A stretch of 64,000 bases of DNA from Liolophura sinensis (Eukaryota > Mollusca > Polyplacophora > Chitonida > Chitonidae), in contig NC_088305.1 of the NCBI RefSeq assembly GCF_032854445.1, positions 22,172,955 through 22,236,954 of the forward strand, read 5' to 3'. Both the position numbers and the translations under genes were made by a program. Below the pieces are notes generated by a model that was not told the origin of the DNA, made no database searches, and saw only the letters and a list, made by a program, of their open reading frames with translations. Of the stretch, positions 43,841-55,364 are shown one piece after another (position 1 is the stretch's first letter; each line of letters opens with the position of its first letter).

Positions 43841-44961
43841 GCTGTACTGCCATTGTCCAACTTAGCTCGCTTTTCCTCGACTGGGACTGGTGAACGCATG
43901 TCGGGAGTGGGCACGTCAGCCACGACCACATTCTTCACCCTTGGGACAGCTGATGACGTTTCATTATCACCAACATCCACTTCTTCGGTGTTCTTAGTAT
44001 TCTCCCGGACGTCCATCTCCTTATCAGACTCGCTGTCGTCGCTGACATCTTCATCGGCGCTGTCGTCACCATTCCCGTCGATTTCGTCTTCGTTCTCCTC
44101 GCTGTCTTGAACCAGTTCCATAGCAGGTGCGTTGAATGGGTCTTCATCGTCGCTGACGTCAACATCAATGTCATCTTGTTTTGCGGCGTCTTCCTTATTA
44201 TACTGGCGCATAGTCGGTAGGTTTCCCTTAACTCGCGCCGCGTACGACATTGCTCTCGCACAACAGTCACTGACCGTATGAAGCCCTGAGTCACACATTC
44301 GGCATGGATTTGTACAGTCCTTCTCTGTATGAGGATTCTCATGGGGGGAGAAACCGCCGCAGTTAGAACACCACAGTGCTCTACACTCTGCCGCCTTGTG
44401 TGATTTTTGGCCACACTTCCGACATTCATAAGTTTGCCCGGGGTAGGTAAACATAACAATGTCACCACCGAAATTAATAAAATTTGGTACATAACGAACT
44501 TTGTGACACCTAAATCTGTAAATCCGAATACCTGTCCGAACATGTGAGAGCTCCGGGTCTGAAAATCTGGGTTTCGTCACACCCAGGCATTCACCATAGG
44601 GTTTCAAAGCTGCCTCGATAGTGTCATCTGACATTTCATCCGGTGCCCAGTGGGCCGTCAGATTCAGGTAAACTGACGACGCGGGCATAATGGACCACGT
44701 CGTTCCATTTATAACAACATTGGATTTACTCACTAGGGCATTATGCCCAGCCACTGTAGACACGCGGAGATAGAAGTGTTTCTTTAAATAATTCTTCTGA
44801 AAACTTATTAGCTCTGTCTTGATATTTAACACACTTGACAGAAAAGGAATAAAGTCCCTCTGGACAGCCGTAGAAAATGCCGGGCTGCTTCGTGTAGAGA
44901 TTGACACAGACAAAGTTCTGCTTGGCCTGTTTACAGGCGAAAACGACACGGGCTTGGACAT
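43756..44961 (-). CDS. LINE (v) copy 1: ORF1, C-terminally altered
   Basis: Start taken at 44961 (MSKPVSF), which is conserved across the Tx1-type copies; the frame is open further up to 45018. 401 residues. Conserved parts are FQKNYLKKHFYLRV, LTAHWAPDEMSDDTI, RIYRFRCHKVRYVPNF and three knuckles at about residues 180-233 (CRKCGQKSHKAAEC, CSNC...TEKDC, CRMCDSGLHTVSDC). A strongly acidic stretch (DVDVSDDEDPF, EENEDEIDGNGDD) follows. The last 30 or so residues run past the deletion point into RT sequence in another frame, so the natural basic C-terminus is lost. Confidence 0.85.
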   Translation of the reverse strand: MSKPVSFSPVNRPSRTLSVSISTRSSPAFSTAVQRDFIPFLSSVLNIKTELISFQKNYLKKHFYLRVSTVAGHNALVSKSNVVINGTTWSIMPASSVYLNLTAHWAPDEMSDDTIEAALKPYGECLGVTKPRFSDPELSHVRTGIRIYRFRCHKVRYVPNFINFGGDIVMFTYPGQTYECRKCGQKSHKAAECRALWCSNCGGFSPHENPHTEKDCTNPCRMCDSGLHTVSDCCARAMSYAARVKGNLPTMRQYNKEDAAKQDDIDVDVSDDEDPFNAPAMELVQDSEENEDEIDGNGDDSADEDVSDDSESDKEMDVRENTKNTEEVDVGDNETSSAVPRVKNVVVADVPTPDMRSPVPVEEKRAKLDNGSTAEEAAFWVNHTIMQGPRQCRKHKKLEAN

Positions 44962-45913
44962 ACCTGATCCAACGGGGCACACGCCCTTCACCAAACAGTA
45001 ACCACTGGCCAAACTCAAGCTTTGTGGGCTCCCAGTTCACCAAAAAATCAGTCTCAAAAACAAGCGTTGTTGTTGCACAAATGTGTAAACAGCAGAGAAT
45101 AACCGCCACGTCCGTTCACTTCGGCGTCTAGCACACTCCTCCCATCTACAATATTGATTAGCAAATGGAATTTTGTGTGACACGTGAATGAAAGAATGGC
45201 GGTAATAAGATAATAAAAATCCAAATCACTCAGCCGTCCCGGGGTTGGCTTAAAGCACCAACCTTTCGGTTAACAGCCGAACGTGCTAAAGGATTGCGCC
45301 ACGGAGACTTATTGGGTTAAAGCAACTTTGTTTTTGTACCCGTTCGTGGCAGTGCTTCATTGCCTATGCATTTACCGCTGAGGGAACATGACAAAAATTC
45401 GATAAAACATATTAAGATTGATAAAGTTTTGCACGCTGGTGTTTTTTTTTTGTACGATCACCAAAGTACGCTTTCTTCAAAGCCAGTATGGTTTCGTAAC
45501 TGTCATTTCGTGTGACACGTACATCAGAAGTGGAGTAATAAAATATTAAAAACGAAAAGGAGAAAACCGTCAACAAAACCGGGGATGGGGTGCTTTAGGA
45601 ATGGAACTTTTGGTTTAAACCCTAAAAAGCTAACCGATTGCGCAACGGTGAATTTGTCGTTAAAACCAACTGCGTTTTTGTCCCCATTCCTGCCAGTGCT
45701 TCATCGCCTATGCATTTACCGATAAGCTGACATGATAAGAATACAGTAATATATGTTGAGATTGATAATGTTTAGTACGCTGGTGTTACTTTTATAAACG
45801 GTCACTAGAGGACGCTTACTTCGACTACAGTATGGATTAGCAAATGCCATTTGGTGTGACACGTGCATGAAAGAATGGGGCTAATAACATAATCAAAATG
45901 AAAATAACAGAGC

Positions 45914-45987
<74 letters not shown>
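45914..45987 (-). tRNA. tRNA-Asn(GTT), perfect cloverleaf
   Basis: Identical to the copy at 35179. The TATA-like octamer is at about 46035. Confidence 0.92.
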
Positions 45988-47338
45988 TTAGTAATAAAGT
46001 TACTTTTTAGTCTTCATTTATGTCAGTGCTTCATCTTTTATACATTTACAGCTGAGGGAACATGACAAAAAATTCGATAAAACATATTTACATTGATGAA
46101 GTTTTGTAGTTTGGTGTTGTTTTATTTGTACGATTACCAGAGTACCCTTTCTTCGAAGACAATATGGCTTCGCAACTGTCATTTCATGTAACACGTGCAT
46201 GAGAGTGGGACTAATAAAATATTAAAATCCAGACCGAAAAAACCAGGTAAGGAACCGGGGGTCGGATGGGGTCTTTATGAGTTTAAACTTTCGATTAAAA
46301 GCCGAACATTATAAAATTTCGCAACGGTGACTTTGTCTTTAAAACCAAGTTCGTTTTTGTCCCCATTCCTGCCAGTGCCTCATCGCATATGCATTCAAAG
46401 ATAAGCTGACATGACAAGAATACGATAATGCATGTTGAGATTGATAATGTTTGGTATGCTGGTGTTATTTTTGTACACGGTCACCAGAGTACGCTCTCTT
46501 CGAGGAGAATGTGGGTTAGCAAATGCCAAATAACAACACAGTAAAACATATTGAGATTAATAATGTTTGGTATGCTGGTGTTATTTTTGTGCACGGTCAC
46601 CAGAGGACTCTCTCTTCGACTACAATATTGATTATCAAATGGAATTTTGTGTGACACATGCATGAAAGAATGGCGGTAATAAGATAATAAAAATCCAAAT
46701 CACTCAGCCGTCCCGGGGTTGGCTTAAAGCACCAACCTTTCGGTAAACACCCGAACGTGCTAAAGGTTTGCGCCATGGAGACTTATTGGGTTAAAGCAAC
46801 TTTGTTTTTGTACCCGTTCGTGGCAGTGCTTCATTGCCTATGCATTTACCGCTGAGGGAACATGACAAAAATTCGATAAAACATATTAAGATTGATAAAG
46901 TTTTGCACCCTGGTGTTTTATTTTTTTACGATCGCCAAAGTATGCTTTCTTCGAAGCCAATATGGTTTCGTAACTGTCATTTCGTGTGACACGTACATCA
47001 GAAGTGGAGTAATAAAATATTAAAAGCGAAAAGGAGAAAACCGTCAACGAAACCGGGGATGGGGTGCTTTAGGAATGAAACTTTTGAAAAACAACTGCTT
47101 TTTTGTCCCCATTCCTGCCAGTGCTTCATCGCCTATGCATTCACTGATAAGCTGACATGATAAGAATACAATAATACATGTTGAGATTGATAATGTTTGG
47201 TACGCTGGTGTTACTTTTATAAACGGTCACTAGAGGACGCTCACTTCGACTACAGTATGGATTAGCAAATGCCATTTGGCGTGACACGTGCATCAAAGAA
47301 TGGGGCTAATAAGATAATCAAAATGAAAGTAACAGAGC

Positions 47339-47412
<74 letters not shown>
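47339..47412 (-). tRNA. tRNA-Asn(GTT), perfect cloverleaf
   Basis: Identical to the copy at 35179; the duplicate of the gene at 40334. Confidence 0.92.
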
Positions 47413-48013
47413 TTAGTAATAAAGTTACTTTTTGTCCCCATTTATGTCAGTGCTTTATCTTTTATACATTTACAGCTGAGGGAACATGACAAAAATTCGA
47501 TAAAACATATTTACATTGATGAAGTTTTGTACGTTGGTGTTGTTTTGTTTGTACGATTACCAGAGTACCCTTTCTTCGAAGACAATATGGCTTCGCAACA
47601 GCATTTCGTGTAACACGTGCATGAGAGTAGGACTAATAAAATATTTAAATCAGAAAGGGAAAAACCAGCAAAGGAACCGGGGGCCGGATGGGGTGTTTAT
47701 GAGTCAAACTTTCGATTAAAAGCCGAACATTCTAAAATTTCGCAACGGTGACTTTGTCTTTAAAACCAAGTTCGTTTTTGTCCCCATTCCTGCCAGTGCT
47801 TCATCGCGTATGCATTCACTGATAAGCTGACATGATAAGAATACAGTAATACATGTTGAGATTGATAATGTTTGGTATGCTGGTGTTACTTTTATAAACG
47901 GTCACCAGAGGACGCTCACTTCGACTACAGTATGGATTAGCAAATGCCATTTGGTGTCACACGTGCATGAAATAATGGGGCTAATAAGATAATCAAAATA
48001 AAAATAACAGAGC

Positions 48014-48062
48014 CGTCCCCGGGTGGGCTTGAACCACCAATAACCGATTGCCCCACGGAGAC
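48014..48062 (-). pseudogene. tRNA-Asn copy lacking the anticodon arm
   Basis: Same 25-nt deletion as at 41009. Confidence 0.9.
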
Positions 48063-48892
48063 TTAGTAATAAAGTTACTTTTTGTCCCCATTTATGTCAG
48101 TGCTTTATCTTTTATAAATTTACAGCTGAGGGAAGATGACAAAAATTCGATAAAACATATTTACATTGATGAAGTTTTGTACGTTGGTGTTGTTTTGTTT
48201 GTACGATTACCAGAGTACCCTTTCTTCGAAGACAATGTGGCTTCGCAACTGTCATTTCATGTAACACGTGCATGAGAGTGGGACTAATAAAATATTAAAA
48301 TCCAAAACGAAAAAAATCAGCAAAGGAACCGGAGGCCGGATGGGGTCTTTATGAGTCAAACTTTCGATTAAAAGCCGAACATTCTAAAATTTCGCAACGG
48401 TGACTTTGTCTTTAAAACCAAGTTCGTTTTTGTCCCCATTCCTGCCAGTGCCTCATCGCATATGCATTCAAAGATAAGCTGACATGACAAGAATACGATA
48501 ATGCATGTTGAGATTGATAATGTTTGGTATGCTGGTGTTATTTTTGTACACGGTCACCAGACTACGCTATCTTCGGGGACAATGTGGATTAGCAAATGCC
48601 AAATAACAACACAGTAAAACATATTGACATTGATAATGTTTGGTATGCTGGTGTTATTTTTGTGCACGGTCACCAGAGGACTCTCTCTTCGACTACAATA
48701 TTGATTAGCAAATGGAATTTTTTTTTTTTTTTTGAAAATTGTTGAATTTATTCCCAGATTGTCATCAAATACACAAGATTTCACAATACCCGGCTATCAC
48801 AAACTTTTGAAATCACAAGGCAGTCTTAATTAAAATAAAATATCACAGAAAAGATGACTGCTTTGTGAATAGAAGAATTGCACATAAGCTGC

Positions 48893-50840
48893 TCATTTCA
48901 ATAAATACACTAATTTATCATTCCGTAATGTACAGAAGACTTTGTTTATACACCTGATTTTCTCGAAAGATGGCCTGTCTAGTCGAAAAAAGTCAACATG
49001 AATACGGGTTTTAATTATTCCTTTGGCGGCCTTAACAATAGCAACAGAATCCCTGTTTTTTTTCTGAAATATTATGTCGTTGCGTGCACACCAAATACTA
49101 AACTGAAGAACACATATGACATACACCATCACAGCTCTAACTTCCTGGTTAAAGGTGGAATTGAATACCTTGTAAATTAATGTTTCCGAGTCCATATTTG
49201 GTAGGTAGTTCGCAAACAAAACAAATATCCGGTTAAAGTCATTAAACACATCCTGAACGATTTTACATTGTACAAACAGATGTTGCCGAGTTTCAGACAG
49301 GGAGCAAAAAACACACAAGTCATCGCTGGCTACATTTCTCCTAAGAAGTTTTTCCTTAACGGGCAAAATGTCATGAACCAACTTGTAACTGAAGTTGACC
49401 AAATTGTGATCTAAGAATTGATGAAAAACAGTTTTCCGTATTCTAACCTAGTCCAAATGCGGCATAGACACCATTGCTCTTGGACAATGTACTATTTTTG
49501 TTACAAAATATTCATAAATATACCTGCTTGAACACAATGTTACAGGTTGCTTTACACCTGTGGTAAATTCTCTCCAGGCGCTCAAGGCCAGTCTATAAAA
49601 AGGTGGAATGTTTTCAGAATGTGGGACATTGGAACGACAGAATTCACGACAAACATGTCTTAGGGGTAAACCCAACCAATAGATGGCAAAGTATTTCCAT
49701 TCCGCTGTTGTTCCATGAATTAATTTTAAAACATGCCGAGTAACAAGTGCTTTTATTTTACAATCTATATTATGTACGTTTAGACCTCCATTCCCTATTT
49801 TATCATGTACGACAACTCTCTTCAAACTTTCGGGCTTGTTATCCCACAAAAATCTGAACACAGTTTGGGAACATTGATTGACACATTTAGGTGGCAACAG
49901 AGTACACTGTGCAGAAAACCATAAGACAGCTAAAGCAACTGTATTAATTAAGACAGACCTCCCCCGTAGGGTCAAATATCTTCCATTCCATGCTGATACA
50001 TGTTTCTTTACCTTACTTAAAACACGCTCAGAATTGAGTTCTGTTTGATCTGGTCCAAAAAAATACCCCGCAAATCTTTGAATTTGTAGTGATGTTAAGC
50101 CCACCACTGAGCACGTTAGTTTCGTCCCAGTTACCAATGGGAAGAACCGTGCTTTTCAACAAGTTGAGTTTTGCTCCTGAGGCTTTTCCATAACTTTCTG
50201 CTAGTTTAATTACATGCGGAACAGAACTCTCTTCAGATAAAATTGCAGTCGTATCATCTGCAAATGCCGACACTCTTGTTTCCTTATTTGTGCCGGGTAA
50301 CCGTACACCATTAATTTCGTCATTGTTTCTAATGGTGGCTATAAAGGGCTCTAAGGACAAAACATACAATAATGGTGACAAAAAACAACCCTGTCGGACA
50401 CCTCGACTCAGTTTAAATTCTTCTGTTATGTGCCCGTTCACAATAACACTACTTGTAATGTCAGTATATAATAATTGCACCCACTTACAAAAGTCGGGTC
50501 CGAAGTTAAATTTCTCTAAACATTTGAACAAAAATGACCAGTCTACTCTGTCAAAGGCTTTCTCCTGTCTAAGTTAAGAAAACATCCTTTTAAATCTTTT
50601 TGTTCAACATAATCATATGTATTTCGTAATAAGTGAAGGTTGTCAAAAATACTTCGGCCTGGTATTCCACATGTCTGATTCTGAAGTACAATTGTATCGA
50701 TCACATTTTTTAACCGATTGCACAAAGCTTTAGAAACAATCTTATAATCTACATTTAGTAAGCTAATTGGCCTCCAGTTTTTTATGCTTTCGGCATTGTC
50801 GGGTCCTTGCATAATAGTGTGATTAACCCAGAACGCTGCC
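48893..50840 (-). pseudogene. LINE (v) copy 2: RT part of ORF2, broken
   Basis: Same content as the copy 1 RT. It is split by a missing G near 50567 (in EKAFDRV), an extra A near 50062 (after CGVFF), a missing G near 50802 and a TGG-to-TAG change at 49449 after PHLD. The last part (49402-48893) carries the finger and C-terminus unbroken. Confidence 0.85.
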
Positions 50841-50867
50841 TCTTCGGCTGTACTGCCATTGTCCAAC

Positions 50868-51974
50868 TTAGCTCGCTTTTCCTCGACTGGGGACTGGTGA
50901 ACGCATGTCGGGAGTGGGCACGTCAGCCACGACCACATTCTTCACCCTTGGGACAGCTGATGACGTTTCATTATCACCAACATCCACTTCTTCGGTGTTC
51001 TTAGTATTCTCCCGGACGTCCATCTCCTTATCAGACTCGCTGTCGTCGCTGACATCTTCATCGGCGCTGTCGTCACCATTCCCGTCGATTTCGTCTTCGT
51101 TCTCCTCGCTGTCTTGAACCAGTTCCATAGCAGGTGCGTTGAATGGGTCTTCATCGTCGCTGACGTCAACATCAATGTCATCTTGTTTTGCGGCGTCTTC
51201 CTTATTATACTGGCGCATAGTCGGTAGGTTTCCCTTAACTCGCGCCGCGTACGACATTGCTCTCGCACAACAGTCACTGACCGTATGAAGCCCTGAGTCA
51301 CACATTCGGCATGGATTTGTACAGTCCTTCTCTGTATGAGGATTCTCATGGGGGGAGAAACCGCCGCAGTTAGAACACCACAGTGCTCTACACTCTGCCG
51401 CCTTGTGTGATTTTTGGCCACACTTCCGACATTCATAAGTTTGCCCGGGGTAGGTAAACATAACAATGTCACCACCGAAATTAATAAAATTTGGTACATA
51501 ACGAACTTTGTGACACCTAAATCTGTAAATCCGAATACCTGTCCGAACATGTGAGAGCTCCGGGTCTGAAAATCTGGGTTTCGTCACACCCAGGCATTCA
51601 CCATAGGGTTTCAAAGCTGCCTCGATAGTGTCATCTGACATTTCATCCGGTGCCCAGTGGGCCGTCAGATTCAGGTAAACTGACGACGCGGGCATAATGG
51701 ACCACGTCGTTCCATTTATAACAACATTGGATTTACTCACTAGGGCATTATGCCCAGCCACTGTAGACACGCGGAGATAGAAGTGTTTCTTTAAATAATT
51801 CTTCTGAAAACTTATTAGCTCTGTCTTGATATTTAACACACTTGACAGAAAAGGAATAAAGTCCCTCTGGACAGCCGTAGAAAATGCCGGGCTGCTTCGT
51901 GTAGAGATTGACACAGACAAAGTTCTGCTTGCCTGTTTACAGGCGAAAACGACACGGGCTTGGACATACCTGAT
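50868..51974 (-). pseudogene. LINE (v) copy 2: ORF1, broken
   Basis: Same ORF1 as copy 1 with all knuckles. A missing G near 51930 puts the first 12 or so codons after MSKPVSF in another frame, and an extra G near 50890 alters the end. The middle (RTLSVSI to the acidic tail) is unchanged. Confidence 0.82.
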
Positions 51975-52921
51975 CCAACGGGGCACACGCCCTTCACCAA
52001 ACAGTAACCACTGGCCAAACTCAAGCTTTGTGGGCTCCCAGTTCACCAAAAAATCAGTCTCAAAAACAAGCGTTGTTGTTGCACAAATGTGTAAACAGCA
52101 GAGAATAACCGCCACGTCCGTTCACTTCGGCGTCTCTAGCACACTCCTCCCATCTACAATATTGATTAGCAAATGGAATTTTTGTGTGACACGTGAATGA
52201 AAGAATGGCGGTAATAAGATAATAAAAATCCAAATCACTCAGCCGTCCCGGGGTTGGCTTAAAGCACCAACCTTTCGGTTAACAGCCGAACGTGCTAAAG
52301 GATTGCGCCACGGAGACTTATTGGGTTAAAGCAACTTTGTTTTTGTACCCGTTCGTGGCAGTGCTTCATTGCCTATGCATTTACCGCTGAGGGAACATGA
52401 CAAAAATTCGATAAAACATATTAAGATTGATAAAGTTTTGCACGCTGGTGTTTTTTTTTGTACGATCACCAAAGTACGCTTTCTTCAAAGCCAGTATGGT
52501 TTCGTAACTGTCATTTCGTGTGACACGTACATCAGAAGTGGAGTAATAAAATATTAAAAACGAAAAGGAGAAAACCGTCAACAAAACCGGGGATGGGGTG
52601 CTTTAGGAATGAAACTTTTGGTTTAAACCCTAAAAAGCTAACCGATTGCGCAACGGTGAATTTGTCGTTAAAACCAACTGCGTTTTTGTCCCCATTCCTG
52701 CCAGTGCTTCATCGCCTATGCATTTACCGATAAGCTGACATGATAAGAATACAGTAATATATGTTGAGATTGATAATGTTTAGTACGCTGGTGTTACTTT
52801 TATAAACGGTCACTAGAGGACGCTTACTTCGACTACAGTATGGATTAGCAAATGCCATTTGGTGTGACACGTGCATGAAAGAATGGGGCTAATAACATAA
52901 TCAAAATGAAAATAACAGAGC

Positions 52922-52928
52922 CGTCCCA

Positions 52929-52995
<67 letters not shown>
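52922..52995 (-). tRNA. tRNA-Asn(GTT), one acceptor change
   Basis: As the perfect copies except for CCCAGG for CCCCGG on the plus strand, which breaks pair 6-67. Confidence 0.8.
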
Positions 52996-54346
52996 TTAGT
53001 AATAAAGTTACTTTTTAGTCTTCATTTATGTCAGTGCTTCATCTTTTATACATTTACAGCTGAGGGAACATGACAAAAAATTCGATAAAACATATTTACA
53101 TTGATGAAGTTTTGTAGTTTGGTGTTGTTTTATTTGTACGATTACCAGAGTACCCTTTCTTCGAAGACAATATGGCTTCGCAACTGTCATTTCATGTAAC
53201 ACGTGCATCAGAGTGGGACTAATAAAATATTAAAATCCAAAACGAAAAAACCAGGAAAGGAACCGGGGGTCGGATGGGGTCTTTATGAGTTTAAACTTTC
53301 GATTAAAAGCCGAACATTATAAAATTTCGCAACGGTGACTTTGTCTTTAAAACCAAGTTCGTTTTTGTCCCCATTCCTGCCAGTGCCTCATCGCATATGC
53401 ATTCAAAGATAAGCTGACATGACAAGAATACGATAATGCATGTTGAGATTGATAATGTTTGGTATGCTGGTGTTATTTTTGTACACGGTCACCAGAGTAC
53501 GCTCTCTTCGAGGAGAATGTGGATTAGCAAATGCCAAATAACAACACAGTAAAACATATTGAGATTAATAATGTTTGGTATGCTGGTGTTATTTTTGTGC
53601 ACGGTCACCAGAGGACTCTCTCTTCGACTACAATATTGATTATCAAATGGAATTTTGTGTGACACATGCATGAAAGAATGGCGGTAATAAGATAATAAAA
53701 ATCCAAATCACTCAGCCGTCCCGGGGTTGGCTTAAAGCACCAACCTTTCGGTAAACACCCGAACGTGCTAAGGGTTTGCGCCATGGAGACTTATTGGGTT
53801 AAAGCAACTTTGTTTTTGTACCCGTTCGTGGCAGTGCTTCATTGCCTATGCATTTACCGCTGAGGGAACATGACAAAAATTCGATAAAACATATTAAGAT
53901 TGATAAAGTTTTGCACCCTGGTGTTTTATTTTTTTACGATCGCCAAAGTACGCTTTCTTCGAAGCCAATATGGTTTCGTAACTGTCATTTCGTGTGACAC
54001 GTACATCAAAAGTGGAGTAATAAAATATTAAAAGCGAAAAGGAGAAAACCGTCAACGAAACCGGGGATGGGGTACTTTAGGAATGAAACTTTTGAAAACC
54101 AACTGCTTTTTTGTCCTCATTCCTGCCAGTGCTTCATCGCGTATGCATTCACTGATAAGCTGACATGATAAGAATACAGTAATACATGTTGAGATTGATA
54201 ATGTTTGGTACGCTGGTGTTACTTTTATAAACGGTCACCAGAGGACGCTCACTTCGACTACAGTATGGATTAGCAAATGCCATTTGGTGTCACACGTGCA
54301 TGAAAGAATGGGGCTAATAAGATAATCAAAATAAAAATAACAGAGC

Positions 54347-54395
54347 CGTCCCCGGGTGGGCTTGAACCACCAATAACCGATTGCCCCACGGAGAC
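54347..54395 (-). pseudogene. tRNA-Asn copy lacking the anticodon arm
   Basis: Same 25-nt deletion as at 41009. Confidence 0.9.
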
Positions 54396-55364
54396 TTAGT
54401 AATAAAGTTACTTTTTGTCCCCATTTATGTCAGTGCTTTATCTTTTATAAATTTACAGCTGAGGGAAGATGACAAAAATTCGATAAAACATATTTACATT
54501 GATGAAGTTTTGTACGTTGGTGTTGTTTTGTTTGTACGATTACCAGAGTACCCTTTCTTCGAAGACAATGTGGCTTCGCAACTGTCATTTCGTGTAACAC
54601 GTGCATGAGAGTGGGACTAATAAAATATTAAAATCCAAAACGAAAAAAATCAGCAAAGGAACCGGAGGCCGGATGGGGTCTTTATGAGTCAAACTTTCGA
54701 TTAAAAGCCGAACATTCTAAAATTTCGCAACGGTGACTTTGTCTTTAAAACCAAGTTCGTTTTTGTCCCCATTCCTGCCAGTGCCTCATCGCATATGCAT
54801 TCAAAGATAAGCTGACATGACAAGAATACGATAATGCATGTTGAGATTGATAATGTTTGGTATGCTGGTGTTATTTTTGTACACGGTCACCAGAGTACGC
54901 TATCTTCGGGGACAATGTGGATTAGCAAATGTCAAATAACAACACAGTAAAACATATTGACATTGATAATGTTTGGTATGCTGGTGTTATTTTTGTGCAC
55001 GGTCACCAGAGGACTCTCTCTTCGACTACAATATTGATTAGCAAATGGAATTTTTTTTTTTTTTTTGAAAATTGTTGAATTTATTCCCAGATTGTCATCA
55101 AATACACAAGATTTCACAATACCCGGCTATCACAAACTTTTGAAATCACAAGGCAGTCTTAATTAAAATAAAATATCACAGAAAAGATGACTGCTTTGTG
55201 AATAGAAGAATTGCACATTAGCTGCTCATTTCAATAAATACACTAATTTATCATTCCGTAATGTACAGAAGACTTTGTTTATACACCTGATTTTCTCGAA
55301 AGATGGCCTGTCTAGTCGAAAAAAGTCAACATGAATACGGGTTTTAATTATTCCTTTGGCGGCC

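Larger units (their letters stand above)
41717..45145 (-). mobile_element. Tx1-type LINE (v) copy 1, endonuclease-less
   Basis: 3429 bp on the minus strand: a 5' UTR of about 185 bp, ORF1, RT part of ORF2, 3' UTR and poly(A) (T run at 41713-41726). Compared with LINE (iv) about 2.1 kb is missing: the end of ORF1, the whole endonuclease and the start of RT. The break joins ORF1 to RT near 43834 in different frames. It is flanked by a 29-bp target duplication, so the element inserted by target-primed reverse transcription. Whether the deletion came before or after insertion is unknown. Confidence 0.92.
45146..48721 (-). repeat. tRNA-Asn satellite segment S1
   Basis: Satellite between LINE (v) copies 1 and 2, starting with the 29-bp target duplication (45146-45174). 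Unit order: C (45235-45308), D, A (45914), B, C (46709-46782), shortened D (about 47085), A (47339), B, deleted A (48014), B, part of C. The right portion matches 39.5-41.7 kb, so it is a duplicate of the block left of copy 1. Confidence 0.9.
48722..52153 (-). mobile_element. Tx1-type LINE (v) copy 2
   Basis: Duplicate of copy 1 with the same internal deletion and the same 29-bp target duplication (48693-48721 and 52154-52182). It differs by a handful of substitutions and, unusually, about seven small indels, nearly all in homopolymer runs. Confidence 0.92.
52154..55054 (-). repeat. tRNA-Asn satellite segment S2 (shorter)
   Basis: Order: C (52244-52317), D, A (52922), B, C (53717-53790), shortened D (about 54090), deleted A (54347), B, part of C. 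Compared with S1 it lacks one A-B pair (about 670 bp between positions equivalent to 47.2 and 47.9 kb), consistent with unequal exchange between neighbouring A units. Confidence 0.9.
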
